Assembly (NCBI GenBank): GCA_002309295.1
Contig: DBXF01000074.1
Location: forward strand, 12,504 to 21,665
Length of the DNA stretch: 9,162 bases
Reading direction: 5' to 3'
DNA from: Bacteroidales bacterium UBA1219
GTDB taxonomy: Bacteria; Bacteroidota; Bacteroidia; Bacteroidales; P3
Shown here: positions 1 through 5,511 of the stretch, in pieces
Position numbering within the stretch: position 1 is the first letter of the stretch
Layout: every line of letters starts with the position of its first letter
Made by a program: the position numbers and the translations under genes
Notes under the pieces: generated by a model
Databases searched by the model: none
The model's input: only the letters and a program-made list of their open reading frames with translations
What the model was told of the DNA's origin: nothing

Positions 1-2
1 TC

Positions 3-626
3 GGCACCAACCAGGATGTGGAAGCCACCGCAGCATCCATATCTATTACGCAAACAATGTATTTCGAGGACACCGCAGAGGGCATGAACGAGGCTTGGGA
101 AAAAGAACGCAAATCAAAAAGTCGTTTTTTCCACAGATTGGATGCTATGCGGTTTAATGTGGCAGGAATGTCGGCAGCGGAAAAGAAAATGGCCTATGCC
201 GCAATGAACAGTTCAAGCAAGAACTACGAGGAAATCAGCGAATACTCACACCGTTTCACGCCAAACCACATCGACAGTCTGAAAACCAATCAGATATTCG
301 TGTTCGGCAGCAACTCGGCTGGAGCACACTACGGCGGTGCGGCACGCACAGCTGTGGATAAATTCGGTGCCATCATGGGACAAGGCGAGGGCCTGCAGGG
401 ACGGAGCTACGCCATCCCCACTATGGGAACGATGGGCGAGACAGAAGTCGCAGTGCAGAATTTCATCGCTTTCGCCAAACAGCACCCCGAACTCACTTTC
501 CTTGTTACACAAATTGGCTGTGGCATAGCAGGTTACACCCCTCGCGACATCGCTCCGATGTTCATGCAAGCCATCCATGTGGAAAACATCTGGCTGCCGA
601 AAGAATTTTGGAACGAACTGATATAA
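3..626 (+). CDS. Macro-domain-like A1S_2505-type protein, 5' end outside window
   Basis: The reading frame is open to the left edge with no stop before the first candidate starts (GTG at 18, ATG at 57), so the gene most likely begins outside the window. The C-terminal ~120 residues (from about base 260) carry the pattern of the A1S_2505 phage-protein family: IFVFGSNSAGAHYGGAA, then GQGEGLQGRSYAIPT, then VTQIGCGIAGYT and a final LPKEFWNEL. This glycine-rich layout (N, GxHxGGAA, YxIPT, IGxGxAG) resembles macro domains, which bind or hydrolyse ADP-ribose; the macro link is inference. The preceding ~85 residues are charged (WEKERKSKSRFF) and not recognised. Most relatives I recall are close to the C-terminal domain alone, so this looks like a fusion or extended form. 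The next gene starts 20 bases downstream and an ADP-ribosylglycohydrolase follows, which fits an ADP-ribose role. Family call fairly sure; biochemical role unsure. Confidence 0.75.
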   Translation, partial: GTNQDVEATAASISITQTMYFEDTAEGMNEAWEKERKSKSRFFHRLDAMRFNVAGMSAAEKKMAYAAMNSSSKNYEEISEYSHRFTPNHIDSLKTNQIFVFGSNSAGAHYGGAARTAVDKFGAIMGQGEGLQGRSYAIPTMGTMGETEVAVQNFIAFAKQHPELTFLVTQIGCGIAGYTPRDIAPMFMQAIHVENIWLPKEFWNELI

Positions 627-646
627 CCTATTTTAAAAAAAGGAAA

Positions 647-979
647 ATGAACCAAAAAAGAAAAGAACCCGGCAATTGGTTTCTTCGCGAAGGACACTAC
701 GACGACATAAGCGAGGAACGACTGACAGAAACAATGTTTATGCTAAAAAATGTGGCAGACGAAACCAACACCACACTTAATCAGGTGATAAGCGTTTACA
801 ATGCTGCGAGCAGAAACCGCTTGACAGAAGTCCTACTCGACAGTGGCGATGCTTTCGACGTTGTAATCAAAGACTTTAAAAAGTGGAATTCTTCCGACGG
901 ATTTCTCAAATTAAAACTAAGCGGAGACTACCTTGCCGACGAGATGAGAGTAAAAATAGTAAAAAACACTGATAACTAA
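647..979 (+). CDS. Hypothetical protein, 110 aa, middle gene of ADP-ribose cluster
   Basis: I do not recognise this protein. The ATG at 647 is preferred over the in-frame TTG at 608, because the TTG would overlap the end of the previous gene and would add only a lysine-rich read-through of the gap. An AGG lies at 641-643, too close to be a good ribosome site, as is usual in Bacteroidota. The protein is small, soluble-looking and highly charged, with a basic N-terminus (MNQKRKEP). Its middle (about residues 25-60) is probably helical, and it ends in a lysine-rich tail. There is no signal peptide, membrane segment or cysteine pair. It sits 20 bases after the macro-like gene and 2 bases before the ADP-ribosylglycohydrolase, so it is almost certainly co-transcribed with both. 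It could be an adaptor, a substrate or an immunity-type partner, but nothing in the sequence decides this. Confidence 0.75.
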   Translation: MNQKRKEPGNWFLREGHYDDISEERLTETMFMLKNVADETNTTLNQVISVYNAASRNRLTEVLLDSGDAFDVVIKDFKKWNSSDGFLKLKLSGDYLADEMRVKIVKNTDN

Positions 980-981
980 AT

Positions 982-1893
982 ATGTTAGGAGCAATAATTG
1001 GCGATACCGTGGGCTCGGTGTACGAGTTCAACAACATAAAAACCACTGAATTCCCGTTTTTCGGCTTCGGCTGCAACTACACCGACGACTCCATTATGAC
1101 TATGGCCGTGGCGGAATGGCTCGTGCAGGACCCCGACTACAAACTCGACACCTTGGAAGATTGCATGGTGCGTATGGCAAAGCAGTTCCCCTGTCCGATG
1201 GGCGGCTACGGCGGAGGCTTCAACCGCTGGCTGTTCCATCCCGATGAGGTGAACAATTACGACGAAAGTCGCAAATCGTCAACAAAATCCATTGCCGACG
1301 TACTCGGTGGAATGGCGATAGGACAAGAGGAAAAAACCATCAAGCGCAAGCCCTACAACTCGTGGGGCAACGGCTCGGCAATGCGCGCAAGCGCCGTGGG
1401 CTGGATGTTCGACACCCTCGAGGAAACCGAGCGGGTGGCTGCAATATCTGCCGAGATAACCCACAACCACCCCGAAGGTATCAAAGGGGCGCAGGCCACC
1501 GCGGCGGCGATATTCCTGGCCCGCACAGGCAAAAGCAAGGAGGAGATACGCAACTTTATATCAACCACCTACGGCTACGACCTTGCCCGCACCTGCGACG
1601 ACATCCGCCCTGTTTACCGTTGGGAGGCGTCGTGTCAGGGCACTGTGCCGGAGGCCATTGTGGCGTTCTTGGACAGCACCGATTTCGAGTCGGCGATACG
1701 CTTGGCCGTCTCCCTCGGTGGCGACAGCGACACCCTCGCCTGCATCACCGGCGGCATTGCCGAAGCTTTCTACAAAGAAATCCCCGCCGACATTGCCAAA
1801 ACGATGTGGAACAAACTGCCCGAAAAATTCAAAGAAATTATAAAAAGTGTGGAAAGCCGCTCAAGCTACTGTCTTCCCCAAGGCATAGAATAG
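982..1893 (+). CDS. ADP-ribosylglycohydrolase (ARH/DraG family)
   Basis: This 303-aa protein belongs to the ADP-ribosylglycohydrolase family (DraG, ARH1/3), cytosolic dinuclear-Mg enzymes that remove ADP-ribose from proteins or cleave related ADP-ribosyl compounds. The hallmarks are visible: GDTVGS at residues 7-12, the first metal-binding motif YTDDS (Thr34, Asp35, Asp36), NGSAMR near residue 133, THNHPEG with a helical AQATAAAIFLAR segment, and the second metal site GGDSDT at 246-251 (Asp248, Asp250, Thr251). All expected metal ligands are present, so it should be active. The length is normal for the family. It starts with ATG 2 bases after the upstream hypothetical gene and is the last gene before a strong terminator. 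With a macro-like gene in the same operon, it suggests a small unit that recognises and reverses ADP-ribosylation. The substrate cannot be read from the sequence. Confidence 0.93.
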   Translation: MLGAIIGDTVGSVYEFNNIKTTEFPFFGFGCNYTDDSIMTMAVAEWLVQDPDYKLDTLEDCMVRMAKQFPCPMGGYGGGFNRWLFHPDEVNNYDESRKSSTKSIADVLGGMAIGQEEKTIKRKPYNSWGNGSAMRASAVGWMFDTLEETERVAAISAEITHNHPEGIKGAQATAAAIFLARTGKSKEEIRNFISTTYGYDLARTCDDIRPVYRWEASCQGTVPEAIVAFLDSTDFESAIRLAVSLGGDSDTLACITGGIAEAFYKEIPADIAKTMWNKLPEKFKEIIKSVESRSSYCLPQGIE

Positions 1894-1904
1894 CCACTGC
1901 AGCC

Positions 1905-1937
1905 GGCGGTTTTGCCTCTCGGCAACGATAAACCGCC
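1905..1937. other. Hairpin between ARH stop and terminator
   Basis: GGCGGTT (1905-1911) can pair with AACCGCC (1931-1937), with an inner stem TTGCC (1912-1916) and GGCAA (1921-1925) closed by TCTC and a bulge at 1926-1930. It lies just after the ARH stop codon and about ten bases before the main terminator. No T-tract follows directly. It may stabilise the 3' end of the mRNA or form part of a composite terminator. Confidence 0.45.
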
Positions 1938-1947
1938 ATAAAAAAGG

Positions 1948-1980
1948 AAAGGGGGTACGATTACTCGTGCCCCCTTTTTA
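1948..1980. terminator. Bidirectional terminator between convergent ARH and gcvT genes
   Basis: A 13-bp stem is formed by AAAGGGGGTACGA (1948-1960) and TCGTGCCCCCTTT (1965-1977) around a TTAC loop, with a single G-T pair. On the plus strand it runs into TTTTTA; on the minus strand it is followed by TTTCCTTTTTT. It therefore serves both the ARH cluster from the left and gcvT, whose stop codon is at 1999, from the right. Confidence 0.88.
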
Positions 1981-1998
1981 TTGTGAAAGTTTAACAAT

Positions 1999-3102
1999 TT
2001 ATCCTTTGTAGAAAGGCATGCGAACCACAACGGCTTTGAGCAGTTTCTCGCGGATTTTGATATAAATCTCGGTGTCCTTTTTGGAGAAAGCCGATTTCAC
2101 GAGAGCTGTGCCGATGTTCTTGCCAGTTGAGGGCGAGGGGCAACCGCTGCGCACCTGACCGATAACGTTGCCTTCGGCGTCGCACACTTCGTAGCCGTTG
2201 CGGGGGATACCGCGGTCAATCATCTCGAAACCGACGATTTTCTTCTCCACGCCGTTGGCTTTCTGAGCCTCGAAAATGTCGCGGTTGATGAAGTTGTTGC
2301 CGTCAACAAATTTGGTGATCCAGCCGAGACCGCCTTCGATGGGCGAAATCTCGTCGTCGATCTCGTGGCCGTAGAGGCAGAAACCCATCTCCAGACGGAG
2401 GGTGTCGCGGCAGCCCAGACCTGCGGGCATGATGCCGAATTCCTTGCCAGCTTCGAACACTGCGTCCCAAACTTTCTGGGCATATTTCACGGGGATGTAG
2501 ATTTCGCATCCGCCTGCGCCGGTGTAGCCGGTGGTGGAGAAAATCACGTTCTCAACGCCTGCGAAGGTGATGATCTGGAAAGTGTAGTATTCCATGTCGA
2601 CCACGTTGGCAGCAGTGAGTTTCTGCATGGCTTTCAGTGCGTTGGGACCCTGAACGGCGAGCTGTGCCCACTGTTCGCTTTCGTTGATGAACTCTTCGCC
2701 GAGTTTCATACCGCGTTCGGCGGCAATCTTGCTCATCCAATTCCAGTCCTTGTCGATATTGGCGGCGTTGGGCACCATGAAATAATGGTCGTCGGCTATG
2801 CGGTAAACGAGCATGTCGTCAACAATACCGCCTTTGCCGTTGGGCAGACAGGTGTATTGTACTTTTCCGTCGGTAAGGGCGGCCACGTCGTTTACAGTAA
2901 CGTACTGCATAAATTCTTTTGCTTTGGGACCTTTGGCGCGGAACTCACCCATGTGCGAAACGTCGAAAACTCCGACATTGTTTCTTACATTATTGTGCTC
3001 CACCACAAGTCCTTCGTATTGAATAGGCATGTTGTAACCAGCAAATTCGGCCATTTTGGCTCCCAATGCTATGTGCAAATCGGTGAAAGGGGTTGTCTTC
3101 AT
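1999..3102 (-). CDS. gcvT: Glycine cleavage system T protein (aminomethyltransferase)
   Basis: GcvT takes the aminomethyl group from the lipoylated H protein and transfers it to tetrahydrofolate, giving 5,10-methylenetetrahydrofolate and ammonia, in the cytosolic glycine cleavage complex. The 367 residues match the usual bacterial length. Visible family motifs are NMPIQY near residue 25, DVSHMGE at 47-53, the active-site region GGIVDDMLVYR with Asp95/Asp96, TGYTGAGGCEIY around 191-202, GCRDTLRLEMGFCLYGHE, and PIEGGLGW. The start MKTTPFTDLH is the standard start of Bacteroidota GcvT. The gene is monocistronic here: it has its own promoter (3161-3192) and a terminator after the stop. gcvH and gcvP are not in the window. 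A perfect palindrome in the leader suggests regulation. Nothing is missing or broken. Confidence 0.96.
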   Translation of the reverse strand: MKTTPFTDLHIALGAKMAEFAGYNMPIQYEGLVVEHNNVRNNVGVFDVSHMGEFRAKGPKAKEFMQYVTVNDVAALTDGKVQYTCLPNGKGGIVDDMLVYRIADDHYFMVPNAANIDKDWNWMSKIAAERGMKLGEEFINESEQWAQLAVQGPNALKAMQKLTAANVVDMEYYTFQIITFAGVENVIFSTTGYTGAGGCEIYIPVKYAQKVWDAVFEAGKEFGIMPAGLGCRDTLRLEMGFCLYGHEIDDEISPIEGGLGWITKFVDGNNFINRDIFEAQKANGVEKKIVGFEMIDRGIPRNGYEVCDAEGNVIGQVRSGCPSPSTGKNIGTALVKSAFSKKDTEIYIKIREKLLKAVVVRMPFYKG

Positions 3103-3124
3103 TTTATAACTATTTTATTTTGTG

Positions 3125-3140
3125 TTTAATACGTATTAAA
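3125..3140. promoter_or_regulatory. Perfect 16-bp palindrome in gcvT leader, candidate operator
   Basis: TTTAATACGTATTAAA is a perfect palindrome with no spacer. It lies between the gcvT -7 element (3161-3168) and the ATG (3100-3102), around +15 to +30 if transcription starts about 7 bases past the -7 element. That is a suitable position for a repressor dimer to block transcription. Regulator unknown; the operator role is inference. Confidence 0.5.
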
Positions 3141-3160
3141 TTATTTTCTTTAGAGTGATG

Positions 3161-3192
3161 CAAATGTACGACTTTTTTTTTAGTTTGGGAAA
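3161..3192 (-). promoter_or_regulatory. gcvT promoter, Bacteroidota type
   Basis: Read on the minus strand, TACATTTG (3161-3168) fits the Bacteroidota -7 consensus TAnnTTTG. TTTC (3189-3192), one base off the -33 consensus TTTG, lies 20 bases upstream, the preferred spacing. It stands about 60 bases before the gcvT start codon and reads toward it. The intervening bases are A-rich. Confidence 0.75.
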
Positions 3193-3287
3193 TTTTTGGG
3201 GAATTATTTTTCCCGATGCCCCACAAGCCCACTGCACACATATAATAATATCTTGGGGACGGATTTCAATTTTCAGAGAAAAAGAAA

Positions 3288-3392
3288 TCTTTATTCAGCC
3301 AAAAACATATATTTTTTGTAACTTTTGGCTGAATTGAGCAAATCAAATCAGCCAAAAGTAGGTGTTTTTGGTGTAATTTGGCTGAATAAAGA
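3288..3392. repeat. Four alternating TCAGCCAAA copies forming a nested palindrome
   Basis: The core TCAGCCAAA occurs at 3295-3303 and 3348-3356, and inverted (TTTGGCTGA) at 3324-3332 and 3377-3385. The outer pair extends to a perfect 16-bp inverted repeat (TCTTTATTCAGCCAAA, 3288-3303, against 3377-3392). The inner pair extends to a perfect 12-bp repeat (ACTTTTGGCTGA, 3321-3332, against 3348-3359). Both share one dyad centre at about 3340. Adjacent copies can also pair: 12 bp for 3293-3304 with 3323-3334, and 9 bp for 3348-3356 with 3377-3385. The nested and side-by-side folds exclude each other. It lies after the agmatine-deiminase gene and upstream of the gcvT promoter. On the minus strand it is followed by a T-rich TTTCTTTTTC, so it may help end that transcript. 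The rest of 3103-3465 holds only the gcvT promoter and leader; no gene or RNA was seen. Confidence 0.8.
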
Positions 3393-3465
3393 CTTGGAAA
3401 ATCACAAAACTCAAACAGACAAAAAACTGATTACAAGGTAAATACATCGTGATTCCGTATTATTA

Positions 3466-4314
3466 TTAGTTTTTTGCGATATTCCACGAAATGCAGTTGA
3501 GTGCGCCGCCTTTTCTTACGGCCTCCAAAGCAGGGATGCCTACGACTTCGCAATGCGGCAGGGCGTTCTGGATTTGCTCCAGTGCCTGACTGTCCTCCTC
3601 CGCTCCCAGCTGGGGCACAAGCACAAGATTGCCCACCTGCAGGAAATTGATATAGCACCAACTATCTTTGTAATGTTGTTTTACCTTGTATCTCAGCGTG
3701 ATAACCTCGAATTTTTTATCCAAAACCTTCCGGAAACGATAGTAAAAATACTTCGAAAAATCTTGATAGTTGGTCAGCAGAATTTTCCCGTCGCCTACAT
3801 AATGAACAATGCCGTCGCTGTGGCCGTAATATTCTTCTCTGTCCCACGGCAGAAACAGGATTTCGCACCGGAAGTTGTCGCGGAGAAGCCGCTCCACTTC
3901 GGCAGGGGTTTTGTCCTTGTTTTCCACAAAGATTTTGTCCGTCATAACAACGGTGTCGCCGCATTTCACCACATTGCCGCCGTCCAGCACGAGTTTGAGG
4001 TCTTTGCGGTATTTAAGCAGGTCGCCAAGGTGGTTTTCCTCCGCATTGAACACCTTTTCGGGGTCGGTTTGAGTGCGACGGTAATAATACGAACCTTGCA
4101 GATAATCAGGAGTGTATGTGTAAAAAACAAAACGGTCTTTTTCAATTTGTATGGGCATAAAGTCGCGGCACCAGATATCGTTGGTTTCCGTAAGGTAGTG
4201 GTACGGGATGCCGTGACTTTGCAGGACTTCCGTGATTTTGGCGTTCAGAGTCGGGCATTTCTCAGGTAACCGGCTTGAGAAATAGACGGTGTTTGTTTGA
4301 GGGTCGGTGGTCAT
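3466..4314 (-). CDS. Agmatine deiminase / peptidyl-arginine deiminase family protein
   Basis: This 282-aa protein belongs to the bacterial PAD_porph/agmatine-deiminase family, guanidine-modifying enzymes that turn agmatine into N-carbamoylputrescine for polyamine synthesis, or citrullinate arginine. The catalytic signs are in order: NDIWCRDFMP (Asn45, Asp46, Trp48, Arg50, Asp51), LDGGNVV at 110-116, GHSDGIVHYV with His165 and Asp167, and the C-terminal nucleophile in GGALNCISW (Cys274). No signal peptide is seen, so it should be cytoplasmic, unlike the secreted Porphyromonas PAD. It is clearly shorter than typical AguA (roughly 350 residues), and the last motif reads GGALNC rather than the common GGGxxC form, so the exact substrate is open. 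The ATG overlaps the stop of the upstream gene as ATGA, which points to translational coupling. No aguB partner is present. Confidence 0.85.
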   Translation of the reverse strand: MTTDPQTNTVYFSSRLPEKCPTLNAKITEVLQSHGIPYHYLTETNDIWCRDFMPIQIEKDRFVFYTYTPDYLQGSYYYRRTQTDPEKVFNAEENHLGDLLKYRKDLKLVLDGGNVVKCGDTVVMTDKIFVENKDKTPAEVERLLRDNFRCEILFLPWDREEYYGHSDGIVHYVGDGKILLTNYQDFSKYFYYRFRKVLDKKFEVITLRYKVKQHYKDSWCYINFLQVGNLVLVPQLGAEEDSQALEQIQNALPHCEVVGIPALEAVRKGGALNCISWNIAKN

Positions 4315-4952
4315 TTGTATTCGAATCTATGAGTGTAATAATATTTCTTTTTGCCTTCTTTATTTACAGAATCCCATTCATCTTTAATTATTTTTGAATC
4401 ATAATAGGCAAGTTTTTTATCCCCATCTTTGTTACCCGACCCATTTAATATATTTTTTCGGTCTATATCACCAAAATATCGATATGTTGATTTGGGTTCT
4501 ATTTGCCTAACATCTTCTAATTCTTCAAGTTGCGGAGCCACATTTTGTTTTTGGCATGAATTAAGCATCATGATTAAACAATTCATTGGACCTGTCACAA
4601 CAGTTCTATAAGTAGCACTTGTCGTTTCCCCATGTATTTCTTCCAATAAACTTCTAATTAATATTCCTCCATATTCTTCTTCTTTGCTATTGAAACATAT
4701 ATCAACTCCACTTAAATGATAGAACAAATCACCTACTTTATAGTCTTTGCGTTTATAAGCGATGTCTTTATCGTGTTCGAAAACACCCTTTTTATAATAA
4801 TAGAATTCAATTTCCGCAAAGTAAAATGTCTTTTCTCCGCACTTTATGCAGAAATAGTTGAACAAATTTTTTGCTATTTCTTCAAATTTTGCTTGAACGT
4901 TTTGACCATTCAAACCGTCCAATGGCTTTTGTAATGCTTCTTCTATTGTCAT
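4311..4952 (-). CDS. Hypothetical protein, possible MPG-like DNA glycosylase fold
   Basis: The start is taken as ATG at 4952 (MTIEEALQKP, 213 aa). The longer in-frame TTG start at 4988 overlaps the promoter's -7 element and is rejected. I do not firmly recognise the family, but the order of motifs resembles the 3-methyladenine DNA glycosylase MPG/AAG fold: AEIEFYYY (Glu47, Glu49) where MPG has its catalytic ETEAY, an Asp/His-containing segment (EHDKDIAYKR), GDLFYHLSGVDICF for the MPG G-LYxY stretch, YGGILIRSL for GAxLIRAL, and VTGPMNCL for the GPxxL region. This is a by-eye comparison and the enzyme activity is inference. The lysine- and glutamate-rich C-terminus is not explained. The gene is visibly AT-rich compared with gcvT, folA or mazG, suggesting later acquisition. 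It leads a two-gene operon and overlaps the deiminase gene by ATGA. Confidence 0.8.
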   Translation of the reverse strand: MTIEEALQKPLDGLNGQNVQAKFEEIAKNLFNYFCIKCGEKTFYFAEIEFYYYKKGVFEHDKDIAYKRKDYKVGDLFYHLSGVDICFNSKEEEYGGILIRSLLEEIHGETTSATYRTVVTGPMNCLIMMLNSCQKQNVAPQLEELEDVRQIEPKSTYRYFGDIDRKNILNGSGNKDGDKKLAYYDSKIIKDEWDSVNKEGKKKYYYTHRFEYK

Positions 4953-4985
4953 GATTTTGCGAATTAATTGGTTAGAAATTTTATG

Positions 4986-5017
4986 CAAAGGTATACCGAA
5001 AAAATGGACTGACCAAA
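4986..5017 (-). promoter_or_regulatory. Consensus Bacteroidota promoter for the MPG-like/deiminase operon
   Basis: Minus-strand TACCTTTG (4986-4993) matches the -7 TAnnTTTG exactly, and TTTG (5014-5017) matches the -33 element exactly, 20 bases apart. Transcription would start near 4980, giving a leader of about 30 bases before the ATG at 4952. This promoter fixes the start choice of the downstream gene, since the alternative TTG lies inside it. Confidence 0.85.
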
Positions 5018-5024
5018 AATTTTC

Positions 5025-5041
5025 GGTTAAAAATGGTTAAA
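5025..5041. repeat. Direct repeat GGTTAAA at 10-bp period upstream of promoter
   Basis: GGTTAAA occurs at 5025-5031 and again at 5035-5041, one helical turn apart, just upstream of the -33 element at 5014-5017. This position would suit an activator, but the motif is short and the region is AT-rich, so chance is possible. Confidence 0.35.
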
Positions 5042-5054
5042 GTTTTTGAAAAAG

Positions 5055-5082
5055 TTATTTATAATTTAATAATTATAAATAA
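5055..5082. repeat. AT-only 12-bp perfect palindrome with 4-base loop
   Basis: TTATTTATAATT (5055-5066) is perfectly complementary to AATTATAAATAA (5071-5082), separated by TAAT. It lies about 40 bases upstream of the -33 element of the MPG-like operon, in a stretch made almost wholly of A and T. It may be a regulator site, a structured DNA element or the edge of acquired DNA. From here to the hairpin cluster at 5174 I see nothing else. Confidence 0.55.
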
Positions 5083-5173
5083 TTATTAATCAATATTTTA
5101 TATTAAATTTTTATGGCACACTAATTGATTGTTTTTAAAATGAACATTTACTACAAAAAATGTGTCCAATAAA

Positions 5174-5373
5174 ACGTGTCGGAGACACGTGCTCTCAATA
5201 ACCCCACACGGAAGTGTGGGGAGAAACAGAACCACCACACACAATATTGCGTGCCAAAGGCACGCCACTATTTTTGGTCGCGTCTCTCCGAGACGCGGAT
5301 TAACAGAGAGGGAGCATCATACCCCACACTGCGTGCCTTGTGTGGGGTTATTAAGAGTAAGCCCCTCCGGGGC
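5174..5373. repeat. REP-like cluster of six short hairpins
   Basis: Six perfect stems lie in 200 bases: ACGTGTC/GACACGT with loop GGA (5174-5190); CCCCACAC/GTGTGGGG with loop GGAA (5202-5221); GCGTGCC/GGCACGC with loop AAA (5249-5265); CGCGTCTC/GAGACGCG with loop TCC (5279-5297); ACCCCACAC/GTGTGGGGT with a 10-base loop (5321-5348); GCCCC/GGGGC with loop TCC (5361-5373). The stem sequences mostly differ while the tight-loop shape is kept. The stretch is GC-rich inside an AT-rich gap. It resembles REP/BIME-like palindromes, which in other bacteria are moved by RAYT (IS200-like) transposases; no transposase is in the window. It lies downstream of folA but lacks the T-tract of a terminator. The flank 5374-5511 is AT-rich and appears empty. 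Confidence 0.75.
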
Positions 5374-5511
5374 ATTTTGGATGGCCGAACAATCAAGACT
5401 CAAAAACAAAAACACTCCTATTAATCACTCATTCAGCAAAATATACACATTTAGTAATGCAATAAAATCAGTCTTAAATCAAAAACAATTAAAATTACTG
5501 CACCCCTTTAC

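Noticed and set aside
608..646. TTG start 13 codons upstream of the 110-aa gene
   Set aside because: It would overlap the previous gene and encode only the translated gap; the ATG at 647 is better placed.
2365..3129. Plus-strand open frame of 254 codons
   Set aside because: It is fully antisense to gcvT and its product has no recognisable motif.
3155..3337. Plus-strand open frame of 60 codons in the gap before gcvT
   Set aside because: It overlaps the gcvT promoter and half of the palindromic array; the product is rich in Phe and Ile with no sign of a real protein.
3103..3465. Glycine riboswitch or tRNA in the gcvT upstream gap
   Set aside because: The gcvT leader is only about 50 bases and AT-rich with a simple palindrome; no cloverleaf or glycine aptamer-like pattern is seen.
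4953..4988. TTG start 12 codons upstream of the MPG-like gene
   Set aside because: The TTG is part of the -7 promoter element TACCTTTG, so it would not be transcribed.
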